A stretch of 64,000 nt of DNA from Siniperca chuatsi (GCF_020085105.1 NC_058061.1:4398284-4462283), one strand, 5' to 3'; positions 49,679 through 62,755 are shown, numbered from the stretch's first letter. Notes: generated from the letters alone by a model not told the origin. Numbers and translations: made by a program.

Positions 49679-50029
49679 TATGTGCAACAAAAGCATGATT
49701 ATAGCATCAGTTGTCCTATTTAAGAAAATGATTCCGTAATACTGTTAGATAGGCGCAGCTTAAAATGAATACTGAATTATTAATGCATGTTTCTCTGACA
49801 GTGTGTTTCAATTTTTTATTTTTTATTTTTTACAGAGCTGCAGCCGACACATCCGGCCATGAATTTCACAGACAGCCCTGTCAGATAATCTTTTGCAATT
49901 TGAAAATTATTCTCTCTCCTTCTCATTCTCTCTGTAAATTATATCATGTAAATCTGCTGCAGTAGTACTTATTCCTGTACACTATAAACCATTGGTAAAG
50001 GTCTTGCCTACAATATCGACGTGCAAACC

Positions 50030-50372
50030 AGAGCTAAAACAATTAGTCGATTAATCAGTTAATCAATGGACAGAAAATTAAGCGACAACAATTTTGATCA
50101 TCCGTTAATTGTTTGTAATAAAGTCAAAAGCTTCTATAATGTGAGGATTTGCTGCTTTTCTCTGTTTTATATCATGTATTAAATATATTTGGGTTTTTGG
50201 CTGCTGGTTGAATAAAACGTTATTTGAAGACGTCGCATTGGGCTCTGGTAAAAGGTGAGAGGAATTTTTCAGACTTTGAAAATGTTTAATATACTAAACG
50301 ATGAATTGATTAATCAGAAAAAATAACTAACAGAATAATAAATAATGAAAATCATCGTTAGTCGCAGCCCTA
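50030..50372 (+). mobile_element. MITE family A, copy 7
   Basis: Both ends are present: AGAGCTAAAACAATTAGTCG on the left and ATCGTTAGTCGCAGCCCTAG on the right. The core GTGAGGATTTGCTGCTTTTC is shared with other copies. Confidence 0.75.
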
Positions 50373-52886
50373 GCCCCAAATGTATAAATTATTGTGGACA
50401 TTTATCAATTCACTGGTTAAAATGAGCAATATGTAGATTTCTCTTGTCTCGTCACAGACATACATTTAAAAAAAAAAAAAATCAGCAGATGTTATGTACA
50501 TTATGTAAAGTATTTTAAAACGCATTGTATCTGGAGTAAAACACAGAAATCCACAAAAATAGCACTGGCCTTTTCTGATTTTTCATTTTAAATCCAGTTA
50601 TTAAAGTCAGTGTTTCATTTTCAGCCACTAGGTGGCAGGATTGCTCCAATATCGTGTCTTAAAACCGTGAGATGTGTGTTTGGTTAAGACATCAGTAACA
50701 CGAAACCACAGAAATGAACAGTCACATGTAACACAGTAAAGAAGACAACTATTTATTTGAAATAAGATTAGATTATAGTTTGCATTTACACGGACATCAT
50801 CACTCAGGTTGTTGTCATTGCCCTTGTAGATCCATGTTATAAAATAGGTCTCTTTGGAAGGGGGTGTTTGCCTCTGAACATTATTTTCAAAAAACTTTTT
50901 AAAAAGCAACTCAACTTTGCAAAAAAATAAAAATACCTGAACTCATTTACAGTGTAGAAAGAAAGCAAAACCCAGTCCTCTACAATCAAACAACTTGATC
51001 CCACGGCTGTGACCCGGGATGAGTGACGAGGCTCATTTCTATGTGCACAATAAACTCTGGGTCCCTTTTTTTAAATGCAACAAAAATAATTAGAATCACA
51101 AGCAGAAGTGTGTGTGTGTGAAAACAATGTCAAGGTCAAACTGTAGCCATCTTACAAAAGTTTCAAACTAACTGGCAGCGCTCACAGAACATGGCACGAC
51201 AAATATACTTTTAAATGTAGGCTGTGATTTAACAAAAAAACACATGTTCACCTTAACCAACTGTCGTTAGTTAGAAAACATGTTGGGTAAAAGCAATATA
51301 GCCTCTAACATGAAATAAATAACTGGGGGGGGACAGCCTACCTGATATGACACCCAGACTGACAATGATAAAGCTGAGTGTATGTGAACCATGGTGTCGC
51401 CCTACACATGTGATTCATCCGTTTCCTCTTTAGGGAGTTTTGATCACCACACTAAGAAGAAAAAAATCCAGTAAAAGAGCAGACTATGTTAAAAGAATAC
51501 ACATCATTATTAAGATCACAAGACTGAAAAGGTGTCGGTATTGCACAGGGGTTCCCAGGTGAATAAAATACTGTTTCAATCTTATTCACTGCTTGCTTCT
51601 GTTGTTGCCACACTGCAAATTCGTATTCTGATCATTTTTATCGTAATCATCAAATTTCTTCTGAACATAACCAAATATTTATTTGTGCTTTGTTGGGCTA
51701 AAATATCTTTTCTTTTCCCTCTTTGATCCACCATCTGATAATACATATCAGGTCAACACTGCTGCCTATAAAACATGATTTGTTCAGAGCAGAACTCGTG
51801 TTCTAACTAAACTGGTTTAATGTTGATCTCTGATATCTGAAGACAAAGCAAGCCATCCTGCGTTAGCTGAGTTATATCAGCTATAAACTTTATCAGGATT
51901 CAGTAGGACACAGTTGTTGAGTTTAAATAATACAGTGATTTTTATGGGTTTCACATTAAGTGAGGCTGTGCGAGAATAGCTGTGCGTGATTCTGCAGTGA
52001 CTTTAAAGACGGATCTTTTCAAGTCGGTCTTAAAACAATACACACATGCCAACACGTACACTGAAACAGTTTTGGGTTGCTGTAATTGTTCCTCCTGTCC
52101 ATACTGGCCGTGAAGAGATCCCTTCCTAAAGTGAGGAAACACTGGAAATACAGAAATTGGTCCTAAATAGGCTGTGACATTAGAAGAAACCCACTTGATT
52201 TGTCTACCTCAGCTCAACTTCAGAAAGCATTTTTGGATAGAATGAAGACTGTGGAGTTTTAAATTTCTCATCTATCTATCTCTCGAGTCAGTATGGACAG
52301 TAGGAACAATTACAGCAACCCAAAACTACATACGGACATGTGAGGGTTGACATAGACTTGAAAAAATGTGAATCCATTTTTTTTAATTTCAGTGTATATT
52401 TCCATCATAATTTGTCTCTCAAATGTTTCGTGATTAGTAGTAGTAGAAGTACTCCGCAAAACAACATGACTAAATTTTAGAGCAATCACATTAAACTTAC
52501 AATGTGATTTCAAAAATGTTAATTTTATCTGTTTACACAACAATAAAATCTTTTTTATATATCTTTATATGGATGAATCATCCCAATCAAAGATGCATGT
52601 ATCCTTTTTGTGAACTTGAGCACCCTCTGCTGTTCCCAAAAAGCCAATCATCATGCATGGCAGAGGAGCCAGTTAGAGGAGAAAAACCAATAATTAGTGT
52701 TCCTGAGTGTAGATGAAGATGTAAATTTTAAAATTAAATATACCCTATTAAAAAAAATCTAAGTTAGACCTACAACATGCGTGACAGCACAAGGTTTAAA
52801 TTATACGGTACCCCCCATGCGGTTTCATGGAGTGTAGGTGTGAGTCACCTGTTTAACTAATGCACCTCCACCTCGTGACTGTCCTC

Positions 52887-55800
52887 TCAGGCGTCCAGAG
52901 ACAGCGAGGACAAGGTTTCCTGCTCTGTACATTTACTATCATCTAATCCAGGCGTGCAGCTGGTCTCTAAGATGCTGAAGTCACTACTTTCAGTCAAATC
53001 TCCACCAGTTACAGTTGAGTTAAGGGTCAGAGATTTACTCAAGTCACCGATGTCAGTCATGTATCGCAGGTCCTCGTCCTCCTGGGCGGGAATGTCCTCT
53101 TTTTCCACGGGGCATCCATTCATGTGTAGGTCCAAAATGTTTCTACTGGAGGCCTCTACTTGTGACCGGTGAGTGACCTCCTCAGGAGACGTCTTCATGT
53201 AGCCGTTTGCAGCCCGGATCGAGTCCTCGGTCTCGTCACAAATGCTTTCTTCATCGCTGACCGTGACGATGCTCTCGTTGGAAGATGGCAGTGAGTGGCT
53301 GTCCTCGTCGCTCTCGTCTCTGGTCCCAACCAAATCCACTTCCTGTTCAACTTGCTTTTGGTCCATTTGTTGAACGGTGTCATCGCCGCCATTTTCCACC
53401 TCTGGGACACTGTGCACATTGTCAGTCGCTTCATGGATTTCTGACTCAAGTGGGGTCGCCTGTTTGCTCTCAGAGTCATCACTTTTTTCGTTGTTTTGCC
53501 CGTCTGAGGTCTTAAACTCCTCCAGACAGCTGACATCTTCAACGTGACTCTCAGTGCTACCAACGTGCTCGAGACCATTAACCTCAGAGATGACACGATT
53601 TTCTAAAACCTGCTTCTCAGAGCAGACGTCTTCCAGAACTACCTCCTGAGATTTGGCGTCACTGTCCTTAAAATCTAAAATTGCTACAGAATCCACACAT
53701 TTTTCGGGCTCAGAGTCGACCTTTTCTATACTTTCCTCCTCAGAACTTTCCCGTTGATCAGCCTCCTCCTCTGTGTTTGGATGAGGAACAGTCCTAACGC
53801 TCTCCTCTCTTAATGAACACTCCTCAAACACGCTGTCCACCCCACAGTTCTCCTCAAAGCCAGTCCCCATGGGCGAGTGCACTAACACTGGTGTCTGTAT
53901 CTGGCAGCTCCTCTGCTGGCTCTGTTCTGGAAGGCTGAGACTCTCAGGGTCATCCGGGCTGTCGGCTATAAAAAAGGTTGCTTCTGTCGGGCCACGGCCC
54001 TCAACAATGGCCTCTAGATGGTTGTTCTTCTGGAGGACCATTATTGAGGATTTCTCCTTGTACTGTAACTCAGCTGTGTCCTGATCACAGAGCTCCAGTA
54101 AACCAACAAGAGGGTCAGAGTCACTACATGAGAAAAGCTCAGGGCTGAAGATCTCCTTAGTTTGTATGTTAGGTTGATGAGGAGTTGGACTGTGGAGTGG
54201 TAAAGAGAAAACATTTATTTTAACTCACACTTTCAACAGAGCAGGAACTTAAAGAGATAGTTTGACATTTTGGGAAATATGCTTCTTCACTTTATTGCCG
54301 TGAGTTAGATGAAAATATCGACACCACTCTCATGTCTGTATGTTAAATATGAAGCTATAGCCGGTTAGCTTAGCTTAGCACAAAGACTGGACACAGGGGA
54401 AAACGGCTAGCCTGGCTCAGTCCAACAGTAACAAAATCCACTTACTGTACTGTGACATACTACTAAAGCTCAGTAATTAACATGTTATATCTTGTTTGTT
54501 TAATCTGTACAAACACCAAGTTGTGGTTTTATGGGGGGGGGTAACTGGCTGCAGCTTCATATTTACCGTACAAATACAAGCGTGGTATCAGTTTTTTACC
54601 CAACTCTCGGCAGGAAAGTGAATAAGTCTTTAACCATTTCTTTAATTCAACACATTCAACAATTACACCCATACGAGGGTCTTTGCAACCAGTTCAAAGT
54701 ATTTGAAGCTGCAATTAATTTACTAATGGTTCAGAATATATCATTAAAACCTACATTCATCTTTTTTATATTAACACTGAATCTAATGAATGTGAAAAGG
54801 TTGGTAGTAGAACTATTGAGAATCAGCATCCGACTATGCAACACGCTGATTTTTCACTGCAATGGCAGTATGACAGATACCGCACGAAGGGCCTTAAATA
54901 AACCTAACTGAAAACAGAAGGGATAATGCAAAGGTAGAAGGTTATTTCCACATCATTAGGTCTATATCAATAGTGTAGATGCCTCACACCTTTCCATGGA
55001 CTCATAAGAAACTGTCAAGCTTGGCTCCTTGATTGAATCCTCCTCCTGAGCCTGAGCAAACCCCCGATTGGACGAGGCGTAGGTGAGGATGGCGTCCGTC
55101 ACAGAGTAGGGAGTGTGGCCCTGCACGCAGTCCTGGATGTGACCGACTGGCAGCTGGGTCTGCAGGAAGAGGTGGAGCTGGCTGTCTGACAGACATACTG
55201 TCATGTGCAGCACTCTGCCAGGACAAAAAATAAAAATAAAAAACATACATAAACATAATAACATCTTTGTTATCAGGAAGTTATATTTGACAGGTAGCTT
55301 GCATTGCAAAATTGTAATTTTTACAAGAACTGACTTGTCCAAGAAGGCCTGAAGTCCTTTCCTTCTCCTCTCCAGGAAGTCCTCATTGCTGAAGGAGAAG
55401 AAGGACTTTCCCGGAAGGTCTGGGACTGGCCTAGAAGGACGAAAAGAAGCAAAAAAAGGCTTCATTCTCCATGTTTGTAGACTACAGCACATTTACTTCG
55501 ATAAATATGATACAGAAGTGCCAGGAAAGGAAACATTCGGAAAGGATGGTGACATGCAGACCATGTGTTTGCAAACAGTTGCTTATTTACACGTCCAGCA
55601 GTTACGTAGCAACATTAGCATTCATTTGGAGTCGTGTTTCTGGCCACCTGGTAAATGTGAGTCCAATATTTAATAATAATAATAAAACTTTATTTATAGA
55701 GCACTTATCAAAACAAAGTACAAAGTGCTTCACAACAAGAAAAATAAAATACCACAGTGAATGACGAAATATAAAGAAATAAAACACATAAAATACACAA

Positions 55801-58800
55801 AAGCTATAAATTAAACAGTAAAATAAACAGTTCAGGTAAAATCAGGATCTGCTTTCAGATAAAAATGTGTTTTGAGACGAGACTTAAACGAAGACACTGA
55901 CTCAGACAGCCTGATGTCTTCGGGCAGGTTGTTCCAGAGCCTCGGGGCCCTGATAGCAAAAGCTCTGTCCCCCTTAGTTTTCATCCCGGACTCAGGAACA
56001 GACATGAGACCCCTGCCCGAAGATCTCAAACTACGTGAATGTTCATAAGGGATTACAAGGTCTAAAATATAGTCTGGGGCCATGAAGAGCCTTAAAAGTA
56101 ATCAACAAGATCTGAAAATCAATCCTAAAACCAACAGGGAGCCGATGTAAAGAGGCTGAACCAGGTGTGATGTGATCGAACCTCTCGGTCCTGGTTTACA
56201 GCCGAGCAGCTGAGTTCTGTACAGTCTGCAGTCGTTTCACAGTTTTTTGATTAATACGTGTGAACAGGCTGTTACAGTAATCGAGGTGTGAGGAGATAAA
56301 AGCATGCACAACAGTTTCTGCATCACTAAGATTTAAAATAGATTGTATTTTTGCAATATTTCTGAGGTGATAAAAACATGATTGGACGAGCTCAGTGAAA
56401 TGTTGCTCAAAACATAAATTGCTATCAAACAGGACACCAAGATTTCTTGCAACAGGCTCGACATGTTGTGACAGGTTACCAGTAGATGGCAGTATTTGTT
56501 TAGTGATGTGTTGGGGCCCAATAACAAGGATTTCAGTTTTATTTGAGTTGAGCTGAAGAAAATTTATCGACATCCAATTTTTTATGTCAGACAGGCAGTC
56601 CTGCAGAGAACTCAGCGTACTGAGGTCAGTGGGCTCGACAGGGAGGTACAACTGCGTGTCATCCGCATAACAGTGAAAAGAAATCCCATGTCTGCGGATT
56701 ACATCACCCAAGGGAAGCATGTATAAGGAGAACAATATTTACTCTCATTTTAGCCCCGTTTTGGTTTACACCACCTCCTGAGGAAATATCTGGTTCTTTA
56801 GCTGCTAAATGCTCCTCTATGTTCACCAGCTAGTCTCTAACTGTGTCGGTCTGCTGTTTGCTGCTGAGCAGGTGGTGTACAGTGGGTTTGTAGAGTGTTT
56901 TCACTGAAAACAGCTGCCTGCTGCTGCTGGAGGTTGGTGAAGGCGTTTGGACTGAATCAAAACAGAAATTTGCGGGCTGTGAAACCAAAACAATGAGCTA
57001 AAGGATGATAAAATCCCCTGTAGACCTGAGGGGAACTACACAGTTGATAATTCTCTGTGGGTTAGTCACTATGAGCGACCCCTTTCATATTACAGAGTCA
57101 TTTGATCTATTGTTAATATAAAAATATTAAAGTAGCAACAAATTAATGCTGGAAAATTTTCCTCTTTGATCTTGAGATGTGAAGCTCTCACATGGCAGTG
57201 AGAAGCTCTCACATGGCAGTCCATGCTAAATTGCCCCCGGGCCTCAGGCCTACGTTGAATGGTCACTACGATCTTCTCTGGGAAGAAAGAATACGAGAAC
57301 AGGACTAGCCGCTCACTCTCCACAACAACTTACACCAAACCAGAATTCTTCTGAAGCTGCTTCTTGAGCCAGACAAACTCACTGTAGCGCCGACGCACGC
57401 AGGACGTCTTGGCTGTGAAGGCTTTACTGTTGGTCTGGGAATGAAAAAAATAAATGTTTTACAGTCAACAATACTAGATTATACAGAGACAAAGTATGAG
57501 GCGATGTGAAATCTCATTTAAGTGTGGCAATATTTTATATTTTTCTTAGAGTCAACAGATCCCGTGAAAAAGACCAAAACCAACAATAATGTGATCCTAC
57601 TAACAAGTACTGTGCGTGTATCCAAAGCCTGATGTATCTTCTTCCTCTATGCCACAGAGCTCCATTGTTGTCCAAAAACTAAAAATACATCAATGAGCCA
57701 CACTGTTGCACTGCGTGACGTGTTCCTTCCTTACCATGAACACACACACACTGTAGTTTGAGACAATCCCACACACACCGTCCTGCTGCTGGAAACACTA
57801 GAGCACAGAATCTGGATTCATCCACCGCTGAAAATAGTCCCCAACAAATGCACTATTTCCTCCTGATTGAGTAATGTTTGCTAAAAACTACAGTGACCAG
57901 ATGTTTTAGAAAATTACGGAGCCTTTTTTAAAAATAAAACAAAATATTTGTGATTCATTTTTAAAGATTTACATCTTCAGGAACTTATGGCCTTGGGGCT
58001 GAATGTCACAGACAGAATAGGGAAATCAGAAAGCATTGAGAGACGGACTAACACATTATTTGTTTTGGTCATTTCATGGGATTTGTTGACAATAAGAAAA
58101 ATATAAAATATCACCAGCCTTATCCTTTAATTTTAAAATGTATAGCAATTTATTCACAATTAATCTTGTCTATTTTTGGGACTAATGTTTAAACTGGAAT
58201 GACTCATGCTCCAGCTGTTCAACTCCTGCTGAGATTATGTCAGAAGTGAAGCATTATCACATGTCAGGTTTGTTCCAGCAACGTGTGACACAGTCCAGTG
58301 ATGCGTGCGTAACACGCCACCTTCTGACAGGCCATAATCAATTACAAGCAGCGTTGGTTAAGTTAATGTCATTAAAGCAGAAGAACAAATTCCATTAGAG
58401 GATCAAGGTCCTCACATCACTTCTTCACCGTGGAAAAGTACCCTTTAACGTACTGATCACCGTTATTCAGACATATTATTAGAGCTGCATTGATTAGTCA
58501 ATTATTTGATTAGTTGATCAACTGAAAATAAATCAGCAACTATTTTGATAATCAAATAATTGTTTTAGTCATTTTTTTATGCAAAAATGCCAAACACTTG
58601 CTGGTTCCAGCTTCTCAAATATGAGTGTTGCTTTTCTTCGTCAGACATGATAGTAAACTGAAGATCTTTGGGTTTTGGCGCGTCGGTCGGGCAACACAAG
58701 ATGTCACTTTGGACTGTGGGAAATTATAACAGGCACTTTTTACTATTTTCTGACATTTTATAGACAAAACGATTCATCAGTTTATTGAGAAAATAATCTG

Positions 58801-60443
58801 CAGAATAATTGATAGTGAATATAATTGTTAGTTGCAGTTCTACATGCTGTTAAGACAGATTAGACATTGAAGCATGTTTTTATGAGCTTTAAAATATTCT
58901 ATACAAATATGCATCCAAGTGTTTCAATTTAGGTTAAAACATTTTAGACGACAGTTGAAATAGTTAAATGTTGGGCAGGTTTACAGTTTCTGTACAGTGA
59001 TAAAAGCAGTGAGAAGTGTTTTTCTAGAAGGTGTTTGTGGAGGTGAGATTAGCTGAAATATCTGGAAAAGCTACTTGTTTTAACTTTCTGCATTTCTAAT
59101 TCTAACACTGTGCGCATTTGGGGGCTCACATTTACCCGTGAAAGACAACAGCATATCGACCACAGACAAAATGATGTAAGATCATGTGAGGTCACATGAT
59201 TTTAGCCAATTTCATGAGTCAACGCCCACACAACACATCCGTCTAGGCATGGAGCCTTGCTGCTGACACAGCATTCCTCATCACAGGCCGCTGCCCAGAC
59301 AACAACACCAACTCCTGTCCAAACAGAACGTAAGGAATCTATCTGCTGCGTACTCAGTGGTTTCCAAAGACTGGGGTTAAATTAAGCTGAAACTGAAAAG
59401 GGTCTTTTTATGGTGTGGTAGGGGCGTCTGAAGCTCTCGTCTATTTAATCTTCCTATTACCTTCAAAAGTATTTTCTAGTATGAGACAGGATTAATACAA
59501 AACTGTAAGTTTGTAGATTAGTGTCAAAAATTAGTACACTGGTAAAAAACTACCGGTAATTCTTATCTGGTGAGAAACTAAGTATCATCAAGTCGTCTTG
59601 TCTTAAGGCAAGGCTAGTTCATTTGTGTGTCTTTCATCTGTTTTTATCATGTCATGTTTTTATATGTCGATTATTCTGACAATTATTTTCCAGAAATAAT
59701 TTTAGAAAATGGTGACAGATGCCCCCCTCTCAGTCTTCAAGGTGTTGTCTGCAAATGTGTGACCAACAGTGCAAAAAGCAGCAAATCTTTACATTGGAGA
59801 AGCTGAAACAAGAGAGTGTTTCTGCCTGAAAACGGACATCTGTCGATTGATTAAAACGATTAATCGACTAACTGACTAGTCGTTTCAGCTCTAAATTACT
59901 CCCAAGTAGCTCACACTAAACATGACTGGATATATTGTAATTTAATTGTTCATACTCACATGTAGGAATATTTTATAATCCACATGTGAATTCCACGAGC
60001 CTTCGTTCTGAACGCGGGGATCTTGGACCCGCACTGCAACAAACTCCTGAAGGACAGAAACAGAGTCAATGTTTCACTTGTTTAAATAAAAAAAAATAAA
60101 AAAACAACCGCTGTGGTGCTTGTGTGCGTGTGTGTGTGAGTGCGTGTGTGTGTTTTGCTGTATGGTGGTTAAACCAACAGATAGAAATCTACAGTAGATT
60201 GCTGTGTAGACACATGACACCTCTTCAAAAGAGATGAAGTTCCTCATATGCTTATAGACACATCAGTGGCGTTATTGTTCTTTGGTATTTGATAAGTGGA
60301 AGTTTAAAAGGGTATATTTCCCTGTAGAAATTTCTTTTTAGGTTTCACCAACAAGAGAGCTCACATTAGAAATTAATATTCCGGTTTAATGCGGAGAAAG
60401 AGAGCGGGAGGTTACTTACTACTTCTTCTTGATTCCTGATCAT
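52887..60443 (-). CDS. snx11: Sorting nexin 11 with long acidic C-terminal tail
   Basis: Six coding exons on the minus strand join in phase: 60443-60420, 60046-59960, 57434-57334, 55430-55335, 55214-54990 and 54189-52887. The product is 611 residues. Residues 10-103 form a PX domain: [20 protein letters not shown], the RRYSEF motif at 52-57, and LPGKSFF, with the phosphoinositide-binding basic residues in place. Residues 104-150 ([20 protein letters not shown] and after) are the extra helices of the extended PX of SNX10/SNX11. VPVPDLPGK and the [10 protein letters not shown] block fit SNX11 better than SNX10. Such proteins bind PI3P on endosomes and affect membrane-protein sorting. Human SNX11 has 270 residues; here a single exon adds an acidic, Ser/Glu/Asp-rich tail of about 430 residues ending SLSLDA. 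Nine residues precede the PX, with the start at ATG 60443-60441. A convergent neighbour of skap1, as in human. Confidence 0.92.
54250..54550 (+). mobile_element. Fish interspersed repeat in last snx11 intron
   Basis: TTAAAGAGATAGTTTGACAT, TGGGAAATATGCTTCTTCAC, GGTTAGCTTAGCTTAGCACA and GGTTTTATGGGGGGGGGTAA occur in order. This is the arrangement of a repeat very common in percomorph genomes. It ends in a G run at about 54533. Confidence 0.6.
55670..56735 (-). mobile_element. LINE, 5'-truncated, with readable reverse transcriptase (L2-like)
   Basis: On the minus strand a 179-residue open frame holds the reverse transcriptase catalytic box YADDTQLY (about 56658-56669), then NNSAARL-type and [10 protein letters not shown] motifs in a following frame. 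It ends in an ATT/AAT microsatellite tail at 55670-55684, the usual L2 3' end. It is inserted in the snx11 intron in the same orientation as the gene. Stops between the frames show it is inactive. Confidence 0.8.
57177..57220. repeat. 21-bp tandem duplication
   Basis: The unit GAAGCTCTCACATGGCAGT-plus occurs twice in tandem, seen directly. Confidence 0.85.
58481..58843 (+). mobile_element. MITE family A, copy 8
   Basis: Full-length: AGAGCTGCATTGATTAGTCA on the left, ATAATTGTTAGTTGCAGTTC on the right. It has the core AAACACTTGCTGGTTCCAGC. It lies in the snx11 intron between 57434 and 59960. Confidence 0.75.
59660..59894 (+). mobile_element. MITE family A, copy 9, internally deleted
   Basis: It ends CTGACTAGTCGTTTCAGCTC and has GCAGCAAATCTTTACATTGG. 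It is shorter than the other copies and lies 65 bp from the snx11 exon at 59960. Confidence 0.65.
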
Positions 60444-61420
60444 CCTACCGAGTGCTGCACTGCAAAGAAAGGAGACATCAATGAGGGGAGGATTCACTAA
60501 AACAGGATCAAAAGCTCAAACCGTGTTCGTCTTCTACAGTGTTGTCGTGAGCTGATGACTCATCCTCCCAAAAGAGAGGCTGGTCAGCGAAAAATCAACT
60601 CTCGCAGGCATCTCTCTTTACAATCCAGAGGAAGAAGAACTCAAGACTCTTAAGAGCTTTTTCAAAAAGTAACAAGCAGCCACCTCTCCTGGACTCATAG
60701 TAGCTTGCTGAGTCTCTTTGTCGCTTTGTAAACTTCTTCATTAGCAGCTTATGATCCACACACTGTACAGCTGGTAGACCAAGATTTCTTGCTGCAATTA
60801 ACAGGTATTTTCATCTGTCGACTGGTTTTTCCATTAAATCAATTAGTTGTTTTTACTATAAAAAGTCAGAAAAGGCCTGACAGCCCAATAACTTCCTTTA
60901 TAAATAACATAAAGGATTAATCAATTGTCAAAATAGCCAGCAATTGATTTTCTGATAACAGACTAATGATTAATGGACTACTTGTTTCAGCACTAATGCA
61001 AAGGAAACTATATGGATTTCAGACAGAAAGCAGACCATGTTGATCAACAACATACCAGCCATTGTTACCAACACTGGCAACAGATATTTCTCCATCAAAA
61101 CAAAGTACAAAGTATTCTAGCTATGATGGGTGTTTCCTGATTTGGCAGATATGCCCTGAACCTTTTTGAATTTCACAAATAAACCACCAGAATTTAATGT
61201 ATGATATACGAAATAAAATAATAAGAGAGAGCATATGCTACTGAGCACCATTAAAATCTCTAACCAGTTCACAGGTATCATTATGTCATGTAATAAAAGC
61301 TAACGACTTTCTAAAGGGAAACGTTAGGCTAGTAGTCTGGCCTGACTGATTACACCTCTAAAAAAAATTACGCTACAGGAAGGTTCAGCTAAAGGCTAAT
61401 GCCAGTCGACAACTACTTAC
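60444..61420 (-). other. snx11: snx11 5' intron and untranslated region
   Basis: The coding exon starts after a TTTGCAG acceptor at about 60463. The proposed first exon ends at 61421 with a GTAAGT donor. Between them lies MITE copy 10 (60789-60997) and AT-rich DNA. Confidence 0.5.
60789..60997 (+). mobile_element. MITE family A, copy 10, shortened
   Basis: GCTGCAATTAACAGGTATTT at the left and CTACTTGTTTCAGCACTAAT at the right keep the inverted ends of the family. The middle is diverged. Confidence 0.6.
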
Positions 61421-61600
61421 TTTCATGAGGTGTATGTTAGTATCCAGCCGATGTTTCGGTTTTATTTAAGTACAAAAATCCTCAAATAAAGAGGCTTGTT
61501 TTTCCCGAACACCTCCTATCTCCATTTCGCAAGTCACAAACAGCGTTGCTACGTCAAACCGTGACGTATATACTTCCGGGAGTGCGCGCGCAGACAAGGA
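61421..61600 (-). promoter_or_regulatory. snx11: Probable snx11 promoter and non-coding first exon
   Basis: The minus-strand donor CATGAAA|GTAAGT ends at 61421. Just upstream is a CpG-rich patch with CRE-type sites TACGTCA (61550-61556) and TGACGTA (61562-61568) and an ETS site CTTCCGG (61573-61579), a common housekeeping-promoter set. The spliced leader would contain an upstream ATG giving a six-codon uORF (MKCSTR, then stop) just before the real start. Confidence 0.45.
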
Positions 61601-62157
61601 CGGAAGAGGCGTGGAATTTTTTTCAAATTAGGTTTTTAAAAAAAAAAAAGTTTTATTTATTTATTTGATTCGCTTAACATTTATTATTTTCTATAGTACT
61701 TCATACACACGCAAAGTAAGCTAATTCGCGCCAAAAAAAAAGTCAGTTATGAAAATAATGACTTAGCACAAGGTCTGCTCATAGACTGTATGGGGGCTAC
61801 TTCCAGTTTGCTCAGATGATAAAGGTGGCTGAAAGCTCCTGAAAATTTACAGTAAGTGTAATAGAAAAAAGGCTATTCGTGGTAAGTCAAAATGATAAGA
61901 TATTAAGCCAAAATAACTGTTATTTTATTTATTTTCAGGGACAATGCACATTGATCAACATTGCTTTAAATTTAGCCAAAAGGCTAATTTTCAACTGTTG
62001 TCCCTTGGCAAGATGTTAACTTAGAAACAACACACAACATGTAAAATTAGAACAGGAGAAGCCAAAACATGAAGCAGCTGAACAGGATAAAAAGCTTATA
62101 GGAGTAAAGCAGCATCATGCAAAGTAGGACAATTCAGCCAATTAATACAAAACAATG

Positions 62158-62472
62158 TTAAAGGGACAGTTCACCCTAAAATCAAAAATATACATATTCC
62201 CTCTTACCTGTAGTGCTATTTATCCATCTAGATTGTTTTGGTGTGAGTTGCCGAGTTTTGGGGATATCGGCCGTAGAGATGTGTGCATTTATTTTAATAT
62301 AATGGGACTAGATGGCACTCGGCTTGTGTTGCTCAAAGCGCCAAAAAAAAAAATTGAAAAACTCAACAGAAACTCTGCAACTCACACCAAAACAATCTAG
62401 ATGGTTAAAAAAGCACTACAGGTAAGAGTAAAAAATGTCTATTTTTGATTTTGGGGTGAACTGTCCCTTTAA
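62158..62472. mobile_element. TTAA-flanked MITE with about 95-bp inverted repeats
   Basis: The left end TTAAAGGGACAGTTCACCC and right end GGGTGAACTGTCCCTTTAA are exact inverses. The pairing extends inward to GTTTTGGTGTGAGTTGC / GCAACTCACACCAAAAC with few mismatches, so each arm is about 95 bp. TTAA on both sides suggests a piggyBac-type target duplication. No ORF of note. Confidence 0.75.
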
Positions 62473-62661
62473 ACAGACAATCGGTGCAGGCAGTTAAAAT
62501 ATAAAATTTACATTTCAGAAGACTATCTGACAAACAGAAATTATGAAATAACAAGTCAGAAATATTAGATAGGAAGTTAAAATTATGAGGTAGGAAGTCA
62601 AAAATGTGTCAATATTATGAGAAAGATAGTAGTAGTAATAGTACTAGCCTATATAACATAC

Positions 62662-62755
62662 CTTGTGTATACTGTATATATTAGATTCATTGTATAGTTT
62701 ACATACCTGTAAATACTTGTGTATACTGTATATAGATTCATTGTATAGTTGTCAA
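62662..62755. repeat. Tandem duplication, period about 54 bp
   Basis: CTTGTGTATACTGTATATA and GATTCATTGTATAGTT each occur twice, 54 bp or so apart. Confidence 0.75.

Larger units (their letters stand above)
49478..52886. other. Convergent skap1/snx11 3' interval
   Basis: The two genes end towards each other. skap1 has AATAAA at 49673-49678. A gtacag donor at about 49490 and a T-rich acceptor (TTTTTTACAG, ending 49835) could frame a 3' UTR intron. A MITE lies at 50030-50372. For snx11, minus-strand AATAAA matches are seen only far away, near 51680 and 50752, so its true 3' end is unclear. Confidence 0.5.
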
